From Micromonospora andamanensis (GTDB lineage: Bacteria > Actinomycetota > Actinomycetes > Mycobacteriales > Micromonosporaceae): a stretch of 64,000 nt of DNA. The notes under the pieces were generated by a model, which saw only the letters and a program-made list of their open reading frames with translations, ran no database searches and was not told the DNA's origin. The translations under genes were made by a program, and so were the position numbers. Where the stretch lies: NCBI RefSeq assembly GCF_016863495.1, contig NZ_BOOZ01000003.1, positions 248,001 through 312,000 on the forward strand, given 5' to 3'. The stretch's first letter is position 1, and each line of letters opens with the position of its first letter. Positions 15,301 to 23,765 of this stretch are shown piece after piece.

Positions 15301-16035
15301 TCACTCCCAGCGGAACAGCTTCGCCGCTGCGGCACCGGCCGCCACGGCGATGACCGCCATTATCCCCAGATGCAGTGGGTGCGGTGCGGTGCCGGTCCAG
15401 GCGTCGAGCAGCGCCTGGACCCCGGGCGGCGTGTAGGCGCCCACGTCGGCCAGGAAATCGGGCAGCAGGAACCGGGGCAGGTACACCCCACCGAAGAACA
15501 TGATCAGCATGAACACCGGTACCGCAAGCGCCTGGGCCGACTTGGCGGTGGGCGCGACCGCCGCCACCAGCAGCCCCACCGCGAGCAGCGCGGCCGTACC
15601 CAGGACGAGCGCCGCCGCGAAACCCAGCGGATGCTGCGGCAGCGGGGTGCCGAACGCGACCCGGGCGACCACTGCGAGAAGCACCGCGCTGGCCAGGATG
15701 CCCACCAGGGCCAGCACGAGCTGGGCGGCCAGCAACGCCAGCGGACTCGCAGGTGTGGTGGCCAGCCGACGGAGAATGCCGCGCTCCCGGTAGGTGGCGA
15801 GCACCGTGGGCAACGCGTTCACCGCGACCATCGCCAGCGTGACCACAAGCAGCGACGGGGTGAAGTACGTGACGAACGACTGGTTGTCGAAATCCGGATT
15901 CGGCTCGCGCAGCGTGGGAATCAACCCGAGCACCACCAGGATCAGGGTGGGCAGGGCGACAGTGAGCACAAGCGTCGGAATGTCCCGCAGGTGCAGCTTC
16001 GCCTCAGTCTTGAGGATCTGGCCGAAGGCGTGCAT
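15301..16035 (-). CDS. ABC-2 type exporter permease
   Basis: A 244-residue ABC-2 permease with about six membrane helices (22-42, 60-78, 98-122, 136-160, 168-185 and 220-240) and the family's ERGILRRLATTPASP cytoplasmic loop after the second helix. It pairs with the ATPase gene upstream, with a ten-base gap. The substrate is unknown; DrrB-like drug exporters and antimicrobial peptide exporters share this architecture. The kinase and regulator genes follow directly. Confidence 0.8.
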   Translation of the reverse strand: MHAFGQILKTEAKLHLRDIPTLVLTVALPTLILVVLGLIPTLREPNPDFDNQSFVTYFTPSLLVVTLAMVAVNALPTVLATYRERGILRRLATTPASPLALLAAQLVLALVGILASAVLLAVVARVAFGTPLPQHPLGFAAALVLGTAALLAVGLLVAAVAPTAKSAQALAVPVFMLIMFFGGVYLPRFLLPDFLADVGAYTPPGVQALLDAWTGTAPHPLHLGIMAVIAVAAGAAAAKLFRWE

Positions 16036-16045
16036 TGAGTCCCCT

Positions 16046-16954
16046 TCAGTCGGCGAGCCGGCGCCCGGTCAGCTCGACGAACGCGTCGTCGAGCGTGGCC
16101 TGCTCCAGCCGTAGGTCGGCGGCGATGATCTGGTGGCGGGCGAGCACCGAGGTGACCGCGTGCAGCATGTCGTCGGTACCTGTCACCACCACCTGGCTGC
16201 CGCTGCGGGTCACAGCGGAGACCTGCGGCAGGTCGGTGAGCAGTCGGTCGTCGAGCGGTACGGACGGTCGGAACCGGATGCGCTGCTCGGGTACCACCGC
16301 CGAGACCAGCCCGGCCGGGGTGTCCAGGGCCACCACCCGCCCCTTGTCGATCACGGCGAGGCGGTCGCAGAGCCGCTCGGCTTCCTCCATGAAGTGGGTG
16401 ACCAGCAGGATGGTCACGCCGCGGTCCCGAATCCGCTCGATCAGGTCCCAGGTGTCCCGGCGGGCCTGCGGGTCCAGCCCGGTGGTCAATTCGTCCAGGA
16501 TGGCGATCCGCGGGTTGCCGACAAGCGCCAGCGCGACGGAGAGGCGCTGCTTCTGGCCGCCGGAGAGCTTGTCGTACGGGGTGTTCCGCTTACTGTCGAG
16601 GCCCAGCTCGTCGATGAGCTGCGCCGGGTCGGCGGGGTCGCGGTAGAACGAGGCGTAGAGCTGCAACGCCTCGGCGACCCGGAGCCGATCGGGCAGCTGG
16701 CTCTCCTGAAGCTGCACCCCGACCTGTTGGCGCAACCGGGCGGCGTCCCGGCGGGGGTCGAGCCCGAGGACCGACACCCCGCCCCCGTCTGGGACGCGCA
16801 GCCCGGCCACACACTCCACAGTGGTGGTCTTGCCGGCACCGTTCGGTCCGAGTACGCCGAAGATCTCGCCGGCCTCGACGTCGAAGGAGACGTCCGCGAC
16901 CGCCACCGTCTCGCCGTACCGCTTGTGCAGGCTGGTCACCTCGATGACCGGCAT
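16046..16954 (-). CDS. ABC exporter ATP-binding protein
   Basis: A 302-residue DrrA-type ATPase: Walker A GPNGAGKTT (about 36-44), signature LSGGQKQRL, Walker B region RIAILDELTTGLDP, and the switch His in LLVTHFMEE. In the Walker B extension the usual Pro of DEPT is Leu, as in many actinobacterial drug-export ATPases. A C-terminal extension of about 80 residues matches DrrA-like regulatory tails. It is first in the minus-strand cassette ATPase, permease, kinase, response regulator, WYL regulator. Confidence 0.85.
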   Translation of the reverse strand: MPVIEVTSLHKRYGETVAVADVSFDVEAGEIFGVLGPNGAGKTTTVECVAGLRVPDGGGVSVLGLDPRRDAARLRQQVGVQLQESQLPDRLRVAEALQLYASFYRDPADPAQLIDELGLDSKRNTPYDKLSGGQKQRLSVALALVGNPRIAILDELTTGLDPQARRDTWDLIERIRDRGVTILLVTHFMEEAERLCDRLAVIDKGRVVALDTPAGLVSAVVPEQRIRFRPSVPLDDRLLTDLPQVSAVTRSGSQVVVTGTDDMLHAVTSVLARHQIIAADLRLEQATLDDAFVELTGRRLAD

Positions 16955-17114
16955 GGCCACCGCCTCTCGCCGTCGGGTTCTCGGGTACGACACAAGGGTC
17001 CCGAGAGCAGACCGGCGGCGAATCGACCGGCTGTAGGTGATCTTCGTCAGCTCCGGTTGATCGCGGTGATCCGTCAACCGGTGGATGCGCCGACGAGTGA
17101 CTACGCTCCTGGAC

Positions 17115-17906
17115 GTGCACGCATCCGAGATTCCCTCCACCGCCGTGGGCGCGGGCCGCCGCTTCGTCAGCGGGGCCACGCTGCTGCTGCGGGGCGTCGG
17201 TCTGTACGTACGCAACCCGGGCCTGATGCTGCTCGGCGTCATCCCGGCGCTGATCTCCGGGGCGATCTTCGTGTCCGCGTACGCCTTGCTCGTCTTCTTC
17301 GTCGACGACCTGGCCGCCGCGGCCACCCCGTTCGCCGACGACTGGCCCACGACGGCCCGGGGCGTGGCCCGGGTGATCGCCGGCCTGGCGTTCCTCGGCC
17401 TCGGCGGCCTGCTCACCGTCCTCACCTTCACCGCTGTCACCCTGGCCGTCGGCGACCCGTTCTACGAGAAGATCTCCGAGCGGGTGGAGCGGCGCTACGG
17501 CGGTACGCCGGACGCGATCGAGGTGCCGTTCTGGCCGTCGCTGCGGCGCAGCGCCGCCGACTCGCTCCGGCTTGTCGCCCTGGCCGCGTTGTTCGGCGTG
17601 CCGTTGTTCGCCGCCGGTTTCATTCCGCTCGTCGGTCAGACCGTGGTGCCTGTCATCGGTGCGGCGGTGGGCGGTTGGCTGCTCGCCGTGGAACTGACCG
17701 GCGCGCCCTTCTCCCGGCGCGGCAAGCGACTGCCGGACCGCCGCGCCGCGCTCAAGGTGGACCGCGCCACCTCACTCGGCTTCGGAGTCGCGGTATTCGT
17801 CTGCTTCCTGATCCCACTCGGTGCCGTACTGCTGATGCCGGCCGCGGTGGCCGGCGCCACCCTGCTGGCCCGCAGCTCACTCGGCCAACCCATCACCGAG
17901 GGCTGA
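17115..17906 (+). CDS. EI24/CysZ-like membrane protein
   Basis: A 263-residue protein of the EI24 family, with hydrophobic segments near 36-60, 80-106, 146-166, 168-186 and 216-240. The family includes CysZ sulfate permeases, but actinobacterial members are mostly uncharacterised. The GTG at 17115 is chosen because TACGCT (17102-17107) ends seven bases upstream, implying a leaderless mRNA; an ATG at 17085 would lie upstream of that promoter. The downstream gene is on the opposite strand. Confidence 0.7.
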   Translation: MHASEIPSTAVGAGRRFVSGATLLLRGVGLYVRNPGLMLLGVIPALISGAIFVSAYALLVFFVDDLAAAATPFADDWPTTARGVARVIAGLAFLGLGGLLTVLTFTAVTLAVGDPFYEKISERVERRYGGTPDAIEVPFWPSLRRSAADSLRLVALAALFGVPLFAAGFIPLVGQTVVPVIGAAVGGWLLAVELTGAPFSRRGKRLPDRRAALKVDRATSLGFGVAVFVCFLIPLGAVLLMPAAVAGATLLARSSLGQPITEG

Positions 17907-17942
17907 CATGGACATCACCTTGGCCGCGGGTGACCTGGGGGT

Positions 17943-18415
17943 CTAGGCCGGGCGCAGCTCGCGCACGCAGGACCACTGGGTGGCCACCTGCTGGTAGCCG
18001 AGCCGGTTGTTGACCGCCAGCATCGGCGCGTTCGCGGCGTCGTTGCCGGTGTAGGCGACGGTGACGCCGCGCGCCGCTGCCCGGTGCAGCGCGGCCAGCT
18101 TCACCAACCGGGCCAACCCTCGGCCCCGGGGGTCCGGCACCGTACCTGTGTAGTCCGACCACATCCGCGCGCCGTCGCGTTTCACCAGGCTTATCGACAC
18201 CAACTCGCCGTCGACCTCGGCGCCCATGCTGGCCTCCCGGTCCAACCCGACGTTGTCCCAGGTGGTGGCGAGCCAGTCGGCATAGCCGATCGCGCCGGAC
18301 ACGACGTCGCCCGGCTCGTCGGCACTGGCCAGCACGTCCACCCGGTGCACACGCGCCCGCTTTTCCGCCGCACCGCCACGCGGCCGGCACGCTGCTCGCG
18401 CGTAGGTCGAGGGCC
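17943..18415 (-). pseudogene. GNAT acetyltransferase, apparently 5'-truncated
   Basis: The readable frame has a clear GNAT acetyl-CoA-binding half: DYTGTVPDPRGRGLARLVKL (motif A, with RGRGLA) followed by NDAANAPMLAVNNRLGY (motif B). The region upstream lacks an obvious first half: the frame runs into a perfect palindrome at 18416-18459 with no ribosome-binding site or convincing ATG. A minimal GTG start at 18350 would give 135 residues. Homologues I recall are longer, often with two GNAT domains, so I infer that the 5' end was lost where the palindrome and DUF559 unit now lie. It could still be a short functional GNAT. Confidence 0.5.
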
Positions 18416-18459
18416 GTGGGTACGTTTGTTGTCGCTGGGACGACAACAAACGTACCCAC
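18416..18459. repeat. Perfect 19-bp palindrome (P1)
   Basis: GTGGGTACGTTTGTTGTCG (18416-18434), a 6-nt loop, and its exact reverse complement (18441-18459). It begins two bases beyond the stop codon of the DUF559 gene on the minus strand and abuts the truncated GNAT frame. It is closely related in sequence to the palindrome at 19437-19476. Confidence 0.9.
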
Positions 18460-18461
18460 GT

Positions 18462-19415
18462 TCAGTCTCGCCAGCCGGCGGTGGTCAGGGCGGCGCGGAG
18501 TTGGGCGGCGACATCGTCGGGGCGGTGGCGGACGTCGAAGGCGGTGAACCGCAGGATGCGGTCGCCGTCGATCCAGATCCGGTTCTGTCGACGCAGGTCT
18601 GCCGCCCAGTGCCGGGCGTCCATGTGGTGCCCGCCGTCGACCTCCACGTGCAGTCGCCACTGTGGCCAGTAGGCATCCAGGTAGCGGATCCGTCCGGCGG
18701 CGTCCCGGCGTCGCTGCTGCGCTGTCGGTGCCGGAAGGTGGTGGCGCCGGCAGAGCCGAATCAGGTCGATCTCGGAGAGCGCCTCCGCGCCACCGGCGAG
18801 GTCCTCCAATGTCCGTCGGATCAGGAGCCGCCGCCGGGCCTGGGGCAGCCGGGCGAGGACCGCGCCGATCTCCGCAGGGGTCGCCCGCCGTTGCTGGCAG
18901 CCGGCCGCGAGAATCTGTTGCGCATCCTCGTCGGTACGCGCCCACTGGGCCGCGTCCACAAGTGAGCGGGCCATCGAGGTGCGGTCGGGCCGCCCACGCT
19001 GTCGGTCCTCGACCGGCAGTTGCCGGGCGCGGCGTACCCGAGCCGCAGGCAGGCCGAGCGGCAGCCGGCGCAGCAGGTCTGCCCGACGTCGGTGATGCGG
19101 AACCAGCACGTCGACGGTCTCGTAGCGCCAGTTGCCCCGTAGCCCGCCCGCTGTCGCCGCCGCCAGCCCGGCCAGCACCGCCCCCGGACCGGCCGCCAGC
19201 ACCGCCACCCACAGGTGCTGTTCTCGACGGTACGGCTCATCGGTCGGGGCGGCCCGCAGGATTCCCCGACACACCCTGCTCCACCGCCCGGTCGCCAGTA
19301 GATGCCGGACCTTCGCCGGGGGTAGTTCGGCGGTGGCCTGCGCCCAGCTGACGATCCCCGACTGCTCGAACAGCAACCACTGCAACGCGTCGGCGTCGTC
19401 CCTGGGTATCCGCAT
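18462..19415 (-). CDS. DUF559 (Vsr-like) nuclease with AbiEi-like winged helix
   Basis: A 317-residue protein. The N-terminus (about 10-55) looks like the winged helix found at the start of AbiEi-type antitoxins (EQSGIVSWAQATAEL, then RHLLATGRWSRV). The C-terminus (about 210-305) is a DUF559 PD-(D/E)xK-like domain: Glu215 in SEIDL, Asp247 in RYLDAYWP, Glu258 and Asp260 in HVEVDGGHH, then RILRFTAFDV. These fit the metal-binding and catalytic pattern of Vsr-type nucleases. Such proteins occur in many paralogous copies in Micromonosporaceae (from memory) with no established function. It is flanked by palindromes on both sides. Confidence 0.7.
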   Translation of the reverse strand: MRIPRDDADALQWLLFEQSGIVSWAQATAELPPAKVRHLLATGRWSRVCRGILRAAPTDEPYRREQHLWVAVLAAGPGAVLAGLAAATAGGLRGNWRYETVDVLVPHHRRRADLLRRLPLGLPAARVRRARQLPVEDRQRGRPDRTSMARSLVDAAQWARTDEDAQQILAAGCQQRRATPAEIGAVLARLPQARRRLLIRRTLEDLAGGAEALSEIDLIRLCRRHHLPAPTAQQRRRDAAGRIRYLDAYWPQWRLHVEVDGGHHMDARHWAADLRRQNRIWIDGDRILRFTAFDVRHRPDDVAAQLRAALTTAGWRD

Positions 19416-19436
19416 CTATCGATTGAACCCGAGGTC

Positions 19437-19476
19437 GGGTACGTTACTTGTCGCCCCAGCGACAAGAAACGTACCC
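19437..19476. repeat. Near-perfect palindrome (P2)
   Basis: GGGTACGTTACTTGTCG (19437-19453), loop CCCCAG, and CGACAAGAAACGTACCC (19460-19476) pair with one mismatch in 17. It lies 21 bases upstream of the DUF559 start and about 30 bases beyond the stop of the LacI-family gene, and shares its half-site sequence with P1. Confidence 0.9.
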
Positions 19477-19507
19477 ACGCGCGCCGCACACGCCCGCCGT
19501 GAGCGGC

Positions 19508-20515
19508 TCAGGCGGACTCGCGGATGATCAGCTCGGTGGGCAGGATGAGGGCCGGCTCGACCTGTTCACCGGCGGCGAGGCGGAGCAGCAGCCGGGTGCC
19601 CTGCCGGCCCAGCTCCACGATCGGCTGTCGAACGGTGGTCAGCGGCGGATCGGTGTATGCGGCGGTCTCGATGTCGTCGAAGCCGATCACCGCCACGTCC
19701 TCGGGCACCCGCCGCCCCGCCTCGCGAAGCGTACGCAGGGCGGCGTGCGCCATCAGGTCCGATGCGGCGAAGACGGCGTCCAGGTCGGGGTGGGCGGCGA
19801 GCAGTTCACGCATCGCCGCCGCGCCGGACTCGCGGGTGAAGTCGCCCACCGCCACCATCTCCGGCAGCCCGGCGGCGAGGACGGTGTCCCGGTAGCCGGC
19901 CAGCCGTTCGATGCCGGCGACCATGTCCTGCGGACCGGCGATGGTGGCGATGCGTCGTCGACCACTGTCGATCAGGTGGCGCACCGCCAGGGTCACCCCG
20001 CCGACCTGGTCCACGTCGATGTACGGCACGTCAGCGCCGTCGAGCGGCCGGCCGCTGCACACCACCGGGATGCCAAGCGCGGCCAGCCGGGCGGGCAGCG
20101 GATCGGCCCCGTGCAGCGAGGCGAAGAGCACCCCGTCGACGTGCCGCCCGGTGGTGTACCGGGCGACCCGCTCATGCCCGGCCGGTGACCCGGCCAGCAT
20201 CAGCACCAGTTGCTTGTCGGCGGCCTCCAACTCCTGCGCGGCGCCGCGGATGATTCCCGGGAAGACCTGGTCGTCGGAGAAGACCCGGGTGGCCTCCTCC
20301 GGCATCACCAGGGCGATCGAGTCGGTCCGCTGGGTGACGAGGGTACGTGCGGCCAGGTTCGGCACGTACCCCAGCTCGGCGACCGCCTGGCGGACCGCCT
20401 CCTGGATCGGCTCGGCGACCGTGGTCGAGCCGTTCACCACCCGGGAAACGGTGGCCCGGGACACCCCGGCCCGTCGTGCCACCGCTTCCAGAGTGGGCCG
20501 CTGCGCCCCCGTCAT
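19508..20515 (-). CDS. LacI-family transcriptional regulator of the beta-glucoside operon
   Basis: A 335-residue LacI-type repressor: HTH at residues 6-30 (TLEAVARRAGVSRATVSRVV), hinge with NLAARTLVTQRT, then a periplasmic-binding-like ligand domain (Peripla_BP_3). It is the last gene of the operon with the substrate-binding protein, two permeases and the GH1 enzyme, so it most likely represses its own operon through the twin GAGAGCGCTCTC sites at 25.2 kb and is induced by a glucoside. The ATG at 20515 is the family-like start; GTG codons at 20527 and 20530 are alternatives. Confidence 0.8.
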   Translation of the reverse strand: MTGAQRPTLEAVARRAGVSRATVSRVVNGSTTVAEPIQEAVRQAVAELGYVPNLAARTLVTQRTDSIALVMPEEATRVFSDDQVFPGIIRGAAQELEAADKQLVLMLAGSPAGHERVARYTTGRHVDGVLFASLHGADPLPARLAALGIPVVCSGRPLDGADVPYIDVDQVGGVTLAVRHLIDSGRRRIATIAGPQDMVAGIERLAGYRDTVLAAGLPEMVAVGDFTRESGAAAMRELLAAHPDLDAVFAASDLMAHAALRTLREAGRRVPEDVAVIGFDDIETAAYTDPPLTTVRQPIVELGRQGTRLLLRLAAGEQVEPALILPTELIIRESA

Positions 20516-20534
20516 CGGAGAAACCACCACCTCG

Positions 20535-21905
20535 TCACAGCCCGTTCCGGGAGATCACCTCCTGGTACCACCGGGCGCTGGACTTCGGTGTACGCCGCTG
20601 AGTGAGGTAGTCGACGTGCACGATGCCGAATCGCTTACGGTACCCCTCGGCCCACTCGAAGTTGTCAAGCAATGACCATACGAGATAGCCGCGCAGGTCG
20701 ACGCCCCGGGCGATGGCCTCGTGCGCGGCGCGCAGGTGGCCGTCGAGGTAGGCGATCCGGTCCGAGTCCTGCAGGGGGGTCGTCGGGTCGGCGGTCTTGT
20801 CCGGGAAGGCCGCGCCGTTCTCGGTGATCAGCAGCGGCACCGCCGGGTAGTCGGTGGCGATGCGTTCCAGCAGCCGGGTCAGTCCGGCCGGTTCGATCAT
20901 CCAGCCCATGTCGGTGAGCGGCCCGACAGGTGCCAGGAACTGCACAGCACCCTCGGTACCCGGGTACGCCCCGCCGCCACCGGCACCGTCCGGCCGCCCG
21001 GCGACGTAGGTCGGCGCGTAGTAGTTGATCCCCAGCAGGTCGATCGGTGCCGCAATGATCTTCTCGTCGCCGTCCTCGATGAAGGTGGGCTCCACGATCC
21101 GCGCGACATGCTCCCGGACGTCGTCCGGGTAGCCGCCGACCAGCAGCGGATCGAGGAAGATCCGGTTGTGCAGACCGTCGACCAGACGTGCGGCGGCGGC
21201 GTCGGCGGCGCTGTTCGGGTCGGCGGGGCGTACGTCTGCGGGATTGAGCGTCACCCCGACGCGGCCGGCGCCACCCGCGCGCAGCGCCTGGACGGCCAGG
21301 CCGTGGGCGAGCAACAGGTGATGCACGGCGCTGAAGGCGGCGCCCGGGTCCTGCACGCCTGGCGCGTGCACGCCGTTGCCGTAGCCGAGGTACGCCGAGC
21401 ACCACGGCTCGTTGAGCGTGGTCCAGGTGCCGACCCGGTCGCCCAGGCGGGCGTACATGGCGGAGGCGTAGGTGGCGAAGTGCTCGGCGGTGTCCCGCTT
21501 GGTCCACCCGCCCTGATCCTGCAACGTCTGCGGCAGGTCCCAGTGGTAGAGCGTGATGATCGGGTCAATGCCCCGGCCCAGCAGGGCATCCGTCAGCCTG
21601 TCGTAGAAGTCCAGGCCACGGGGGTTGACCGGGCCACTGCCGTCGGGCTGGATACGGGGCCAGGACACCGAGAAGCGGTACGCCTGCAACCCCAGCTCCG
21701 CCATCATCGCGACGTCGTCGGCGTACCTGTGGTAGTGGTCGCAGGCGACGTCACCGGTGTGGCCGGCATGCACCTTGCCGGGGGTACGGCTGAAGGTGTC
21801 CCAGATCGACTCGCCGCGCCCGTCGTCGCGGGCCGCGCCCTCGATCTGGTACGCCGCGGTGGCCGCACCCCAGAGAAAGTTGTCCGGAAATCTGAACTCA
21901 GTCAC
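20535..21905 (-). CDS. Family GH1 beta-glucosidase
   Basis: A 456-residue GH1 glycosidase starting FRFPDNFLWGAATAAYQIEG, the GH1 N-terminal signature. The acid/base Glu166 lies in TLNEPW and the nucleophile Glu362 in ITENGAA. No signal peptide, so it hydrolyses glucosides imported by the adjacent ABC transporter in the cytoplasm. The GTG start overlaps the stop of the upstream permease gene (GTGA), and the LacI regulator follows 19 bases downstream. The family also includes galactosidases, and specificity is inferred from context. Confidence 0.9.
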   Translation of the reverse strand: MTEFRFPDNFLWGAATAAYQIEGAARDDGRGESIWDTFSRTPGKVHAGHTGDVACDHYHRYADDVAMMAELGLQAYRFSVSWPRIQPDGSGPVNPRGLDFYDRLTDALLGRGIDPIITLYHWDLPQTLQDQGGWTKRDTAEHFATYASAMYARLGDRVGTWTTLNEPWCSAYLGYGNGVHAPGVQDPGAAFSAVHHLLLAHGLAVQALRAGGAGRVGVTLNPADVRPADPNSAADAAAARLVDGLHNRIFLDPLLVGGYPDDVREHVARIVEPTFIEDGDEKIIAAPIDLLGINYYAPTYVAGRPDGAGGGGAYPGTEGAVQFLAPVGPLTDMGWMIEPAGLTRLLERIATDYPAVPLLITENGAAFPDKTADPTTPLQDSDRIAYLDGHLRAAHEAIARGVDLRGYLVWSLLDNFEWAEGYRKRFGIVHVDYLTQRRTPKSSARWYQEVISRNGL

Positions 21906-22735
21906 GCCTTGACCGCACCTTCCATGATCCCGCCGATGATCTGGCGGCCGAACAGGACGAATACCAGCAGCAGGGGCAGCGTGGCGATGGCCGTGCCGGT
22001 GAAGACCTGGGACATGTCCTGGTAGTAGCCGTCAGACAGGGCCCGCAACGATAGCTGCACTGTGGGATTCTCCGGGTCGTTGAGCACCGCGTACGGCCAG
22101 AGGAAGTCGTTCCAGGTGGTCATGAAGGTGAGCAGACCGAGCACCGCGGCGGCCGGCCGCAGTGCCGGCACCACCACATTCCAGTAGATGCGGGCGGTAC
22201 CGCAACCATCCACCCGGGCCGCCTCGATCAGCTCGCTGCTGACCGCCTGCCCGGCGTACTGCCGCATCATGAACACCCCGAACCCGGTGACCAGCGCCGG
22301 CATGATCACGGCCGGCAGCCGGTCGTTCAGGTTCAGCTTCGTCATCAGCATGTACAGCGGGATGATGCCGAGCTGGGTGGGCACCATCATCGTCGCGATG
22401 ATGATCATCAGCAGCGCGTTGCTGCCCCGGAAGCGCAGCTTGGCGAAGGCGAACCCGGCCAGGGTGGAGAAGAGCACCACAGAGGTGGTGACCACGACGG
22501 CGACGATCGCCGAGTTGATCAGGCCGGTCAGGAAGTAGGCGTCGGTGTTGGCGAACAGCCGGGAGATGTTCGCACCGAGGTTGCCGCCGGGAGTCACCGG
22601 CGGCGGCAGCTGACCCATCGCGTCGCTGGACCGGCTGGCCACCACGAACATCCAGTAGATCGGGAAGACCGACAGCACCGCAGCGGCGACGAGCGCGAAG
22701 TACGTGAGCGGGCTCGCCCGCCACAGCCGGCTCAT
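21902..22735 (-). CDS. Sugar ABC transporter permease (MalG-like)
   Basis: A 277-residue inner-membrane permease with six helices and the conserved EAA loop SSELIEAARVDGCGTARIYW. It is the second permease of a CUT1-type sugar importer with the genes at 22758 and 23882. No ATPase is encoded here; as in streptomycetes, a shared MsiK-type ATPase encoded elsewhere is likely. The ATG at 22735 is preceded by a short duplicated start context (22732-22761). It overlaps the GH1 start. Confidence 0.9.
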   Translation of the reverse strand: MSRLWRASPLTYFALVAAAVLSVFPIYWMFVVASRSSDAMGQLPPPVTPGGNLGANISRLFANTDAYFLTGLINSAIVAVVVTTSVVLFSTLAGFAFAKLRFRGSNALLMIIIATMMVPTQLGIIPLYMLMTKLNLNDRLPAVIMPALVTGFGVFMMRQYAGQAVSSELIEAARVDGCGTARIYWNVVVPALRPAAAVLGLLTFMTTWNDFLWPYAVLNDPENPTVQLSLRALSDGYYQDMSQVFTGTAIATLPLLLVFVLFGRQIIGGIMEGAVKA

Positions 22736-22761
22736 CGCGCCACCTCGCTGCGCTCGCTCAT
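22732..22761 (-). other. Nine-codon decoy frame before a permease start
   Basis: On the minus strand ATGAGCGAGCGCAGCGAGGT continues for nine codons and ends at a TGA that overlaps the true ATGAGC start of the permease gene. The frame begins in the stop codon of the preceding permease. It contains the GAGCGCAGCGAG near-palindrome and looks like an inserted start-codon-associated repeat that could couple translation of the two permeases. Confidence 0.5.
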
Positions 22762-23765
22762 CGGGAGCCTCCCTTCCGCTTGCCGGTGTCCGGCCGGGCA
22801 CCGGCGCCGAGCCGGCGGATGATCAGTACGTTGATCGCCGCGACGATGGCGATCAGGGCGAAGAGCAGCCAGGCGACAGCGGACCCGTAGCCGAAGTTGT
22901 AGTAGGGCGCGAAGGCGTTCTCGAACATGTACATGGTCATCGTCTGCGACTCGCGCATCGGCCCGCCGCGGATCGCGTTGGTGCCGGAGTGGAACAGCCG
23001 GGGCTCGGTGAACAGTTGGAGCCCGCCGATCGTGGAGATGATGACGCAGAAGATGATCGTCGGCTTGAGCAGCGGCACGGTGATGGTCCAGAACTGCCGG
23101 GCCCGGTTCGCGCCGTCGATCGCCGCCGCCTCGTAGAGGTCACGGGGGATGGCCTGCATGGCGGCCAGGAAGATCAGCGCGTTGTAGCCGGTCCAGCGCC
23201 AGTCGACCATCGTCGAGATGGCGACCCAGGAGGCGAACCGGTTGGACTTCCACTCGATGCCGTCGACGCCGACCAGGTCGAGCAGCCAGTTGACCATGCC
23301 GAACTCGCGGCCGAACAGCACCCCGAACACGATCGCCACGGCGGCCGTGGAGGTGACGTTCGGCACCAGCACCGCCATCCGCCAGCCGGTACGCATGCGG
23401 AGCTGCCGGTTGAGCAGGTTCGCCAGCCAGAGCGCGGCGAGCAGTTGCGGGAGGGTGCTGAGGACGAAGATGCCGAGGGTGTTGACCACCGAGTGCCAGA
23501 AGTCGCTGTCGACGAGCAGCCGGGTGTAGTTCTCCGCGCCGATGAATGTGGGATCGCTGCCCAGCAGGTCCCAGTCGTGCAGGGACACCCAGAAGGTGTA
23601 CGCCAGCGGCCAGGCCCCGAAGATCGCGAAGATCACGAAGAACGGGGCGATGTAGAGGTAGGGCGAGTACTTCGCGTCGATCCGGCTCAGCCGGCCGGCC
23701 CGGGACGGGCGGGTGTTACGCGGCGCCGGTGTGGCCGGTGGTCGCGCGTCGAGCTGCAACGCCAT
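22758..23765 (-). CDS. Sugar ABC transporter permease (MalF-like)
   Basis: A 335-residue permease with a cytoplasmic N-terminal extension of about 30 residues, then six helices starting YSPYLYIAPFFVIFAIF. The EAA loop is IPRDLYEAAAIDGANRARQF. It forms the membrane channel with the MalG-like partner. A clear ribosome-binding site GGAGT lies about ten bases before the ATG. A 116-bp gap separates it from the binding-protein gene, common in such operons where the binding protein is made in excess. Confidence 0.9.
   Translation of the reverse strand: MALQLDARPPATPAPRNTRPSRAGRLSRIDAKYSPYLYIAPFFVIFAIFGAWPLAYTFWVSLHDWDLLGSDPTFIGAENYTRLLVDSDFWHSVVNTLGIFVLSTLPQLLAALWLANLLNRQLRMRTGWRMAVLVPNVTSTAAVAIVFGVLFGREFGMVNWLLDLVGVDGIEWKSNRFASWVAISTMVDWRWTGYNALIFLAAMQAIPRDLYEAAAIDGANRARQFWTITVPLLKPTIIFCVIISTIGGLQLFTEPRLFHSGTNAIRGGPMRESQTMTMYMFENAFAPYYNFGYGSAVAWLLFALIAIVAAINVLIIRRLGAGARPDTGKRKGGSR

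Larger units (their letters stand above)
18416..19476 (-). mobile_element. Candidate palindrome-bracketed DUF559 element
   Basis: A 1,061-bp unit consisting of one nuclease-like gene flanked by two related palindromes (P1 and P2). Comparing loops and mismatches, P1 aligns better to the reverse complement of P2, so the ends are arranged as inverted repeats. On one side lies an apparently truncated GNAT gene. No target-site duplication or transposase is recognised. The alternative is that both palindromes are related terminators after two minus-strand genes. Mobility is inference only. Confidence 0.4.

Noticed and set aside
17908..17946. Twelve-codon plus-strand frame after the EI24 gene (MDITLAAGDLGV)
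   Set aside because: Too short, overlaps the 3' end of the GNAT frame and shows no ribosome-binding site; could be a gene-start remnant but nothing supports it.
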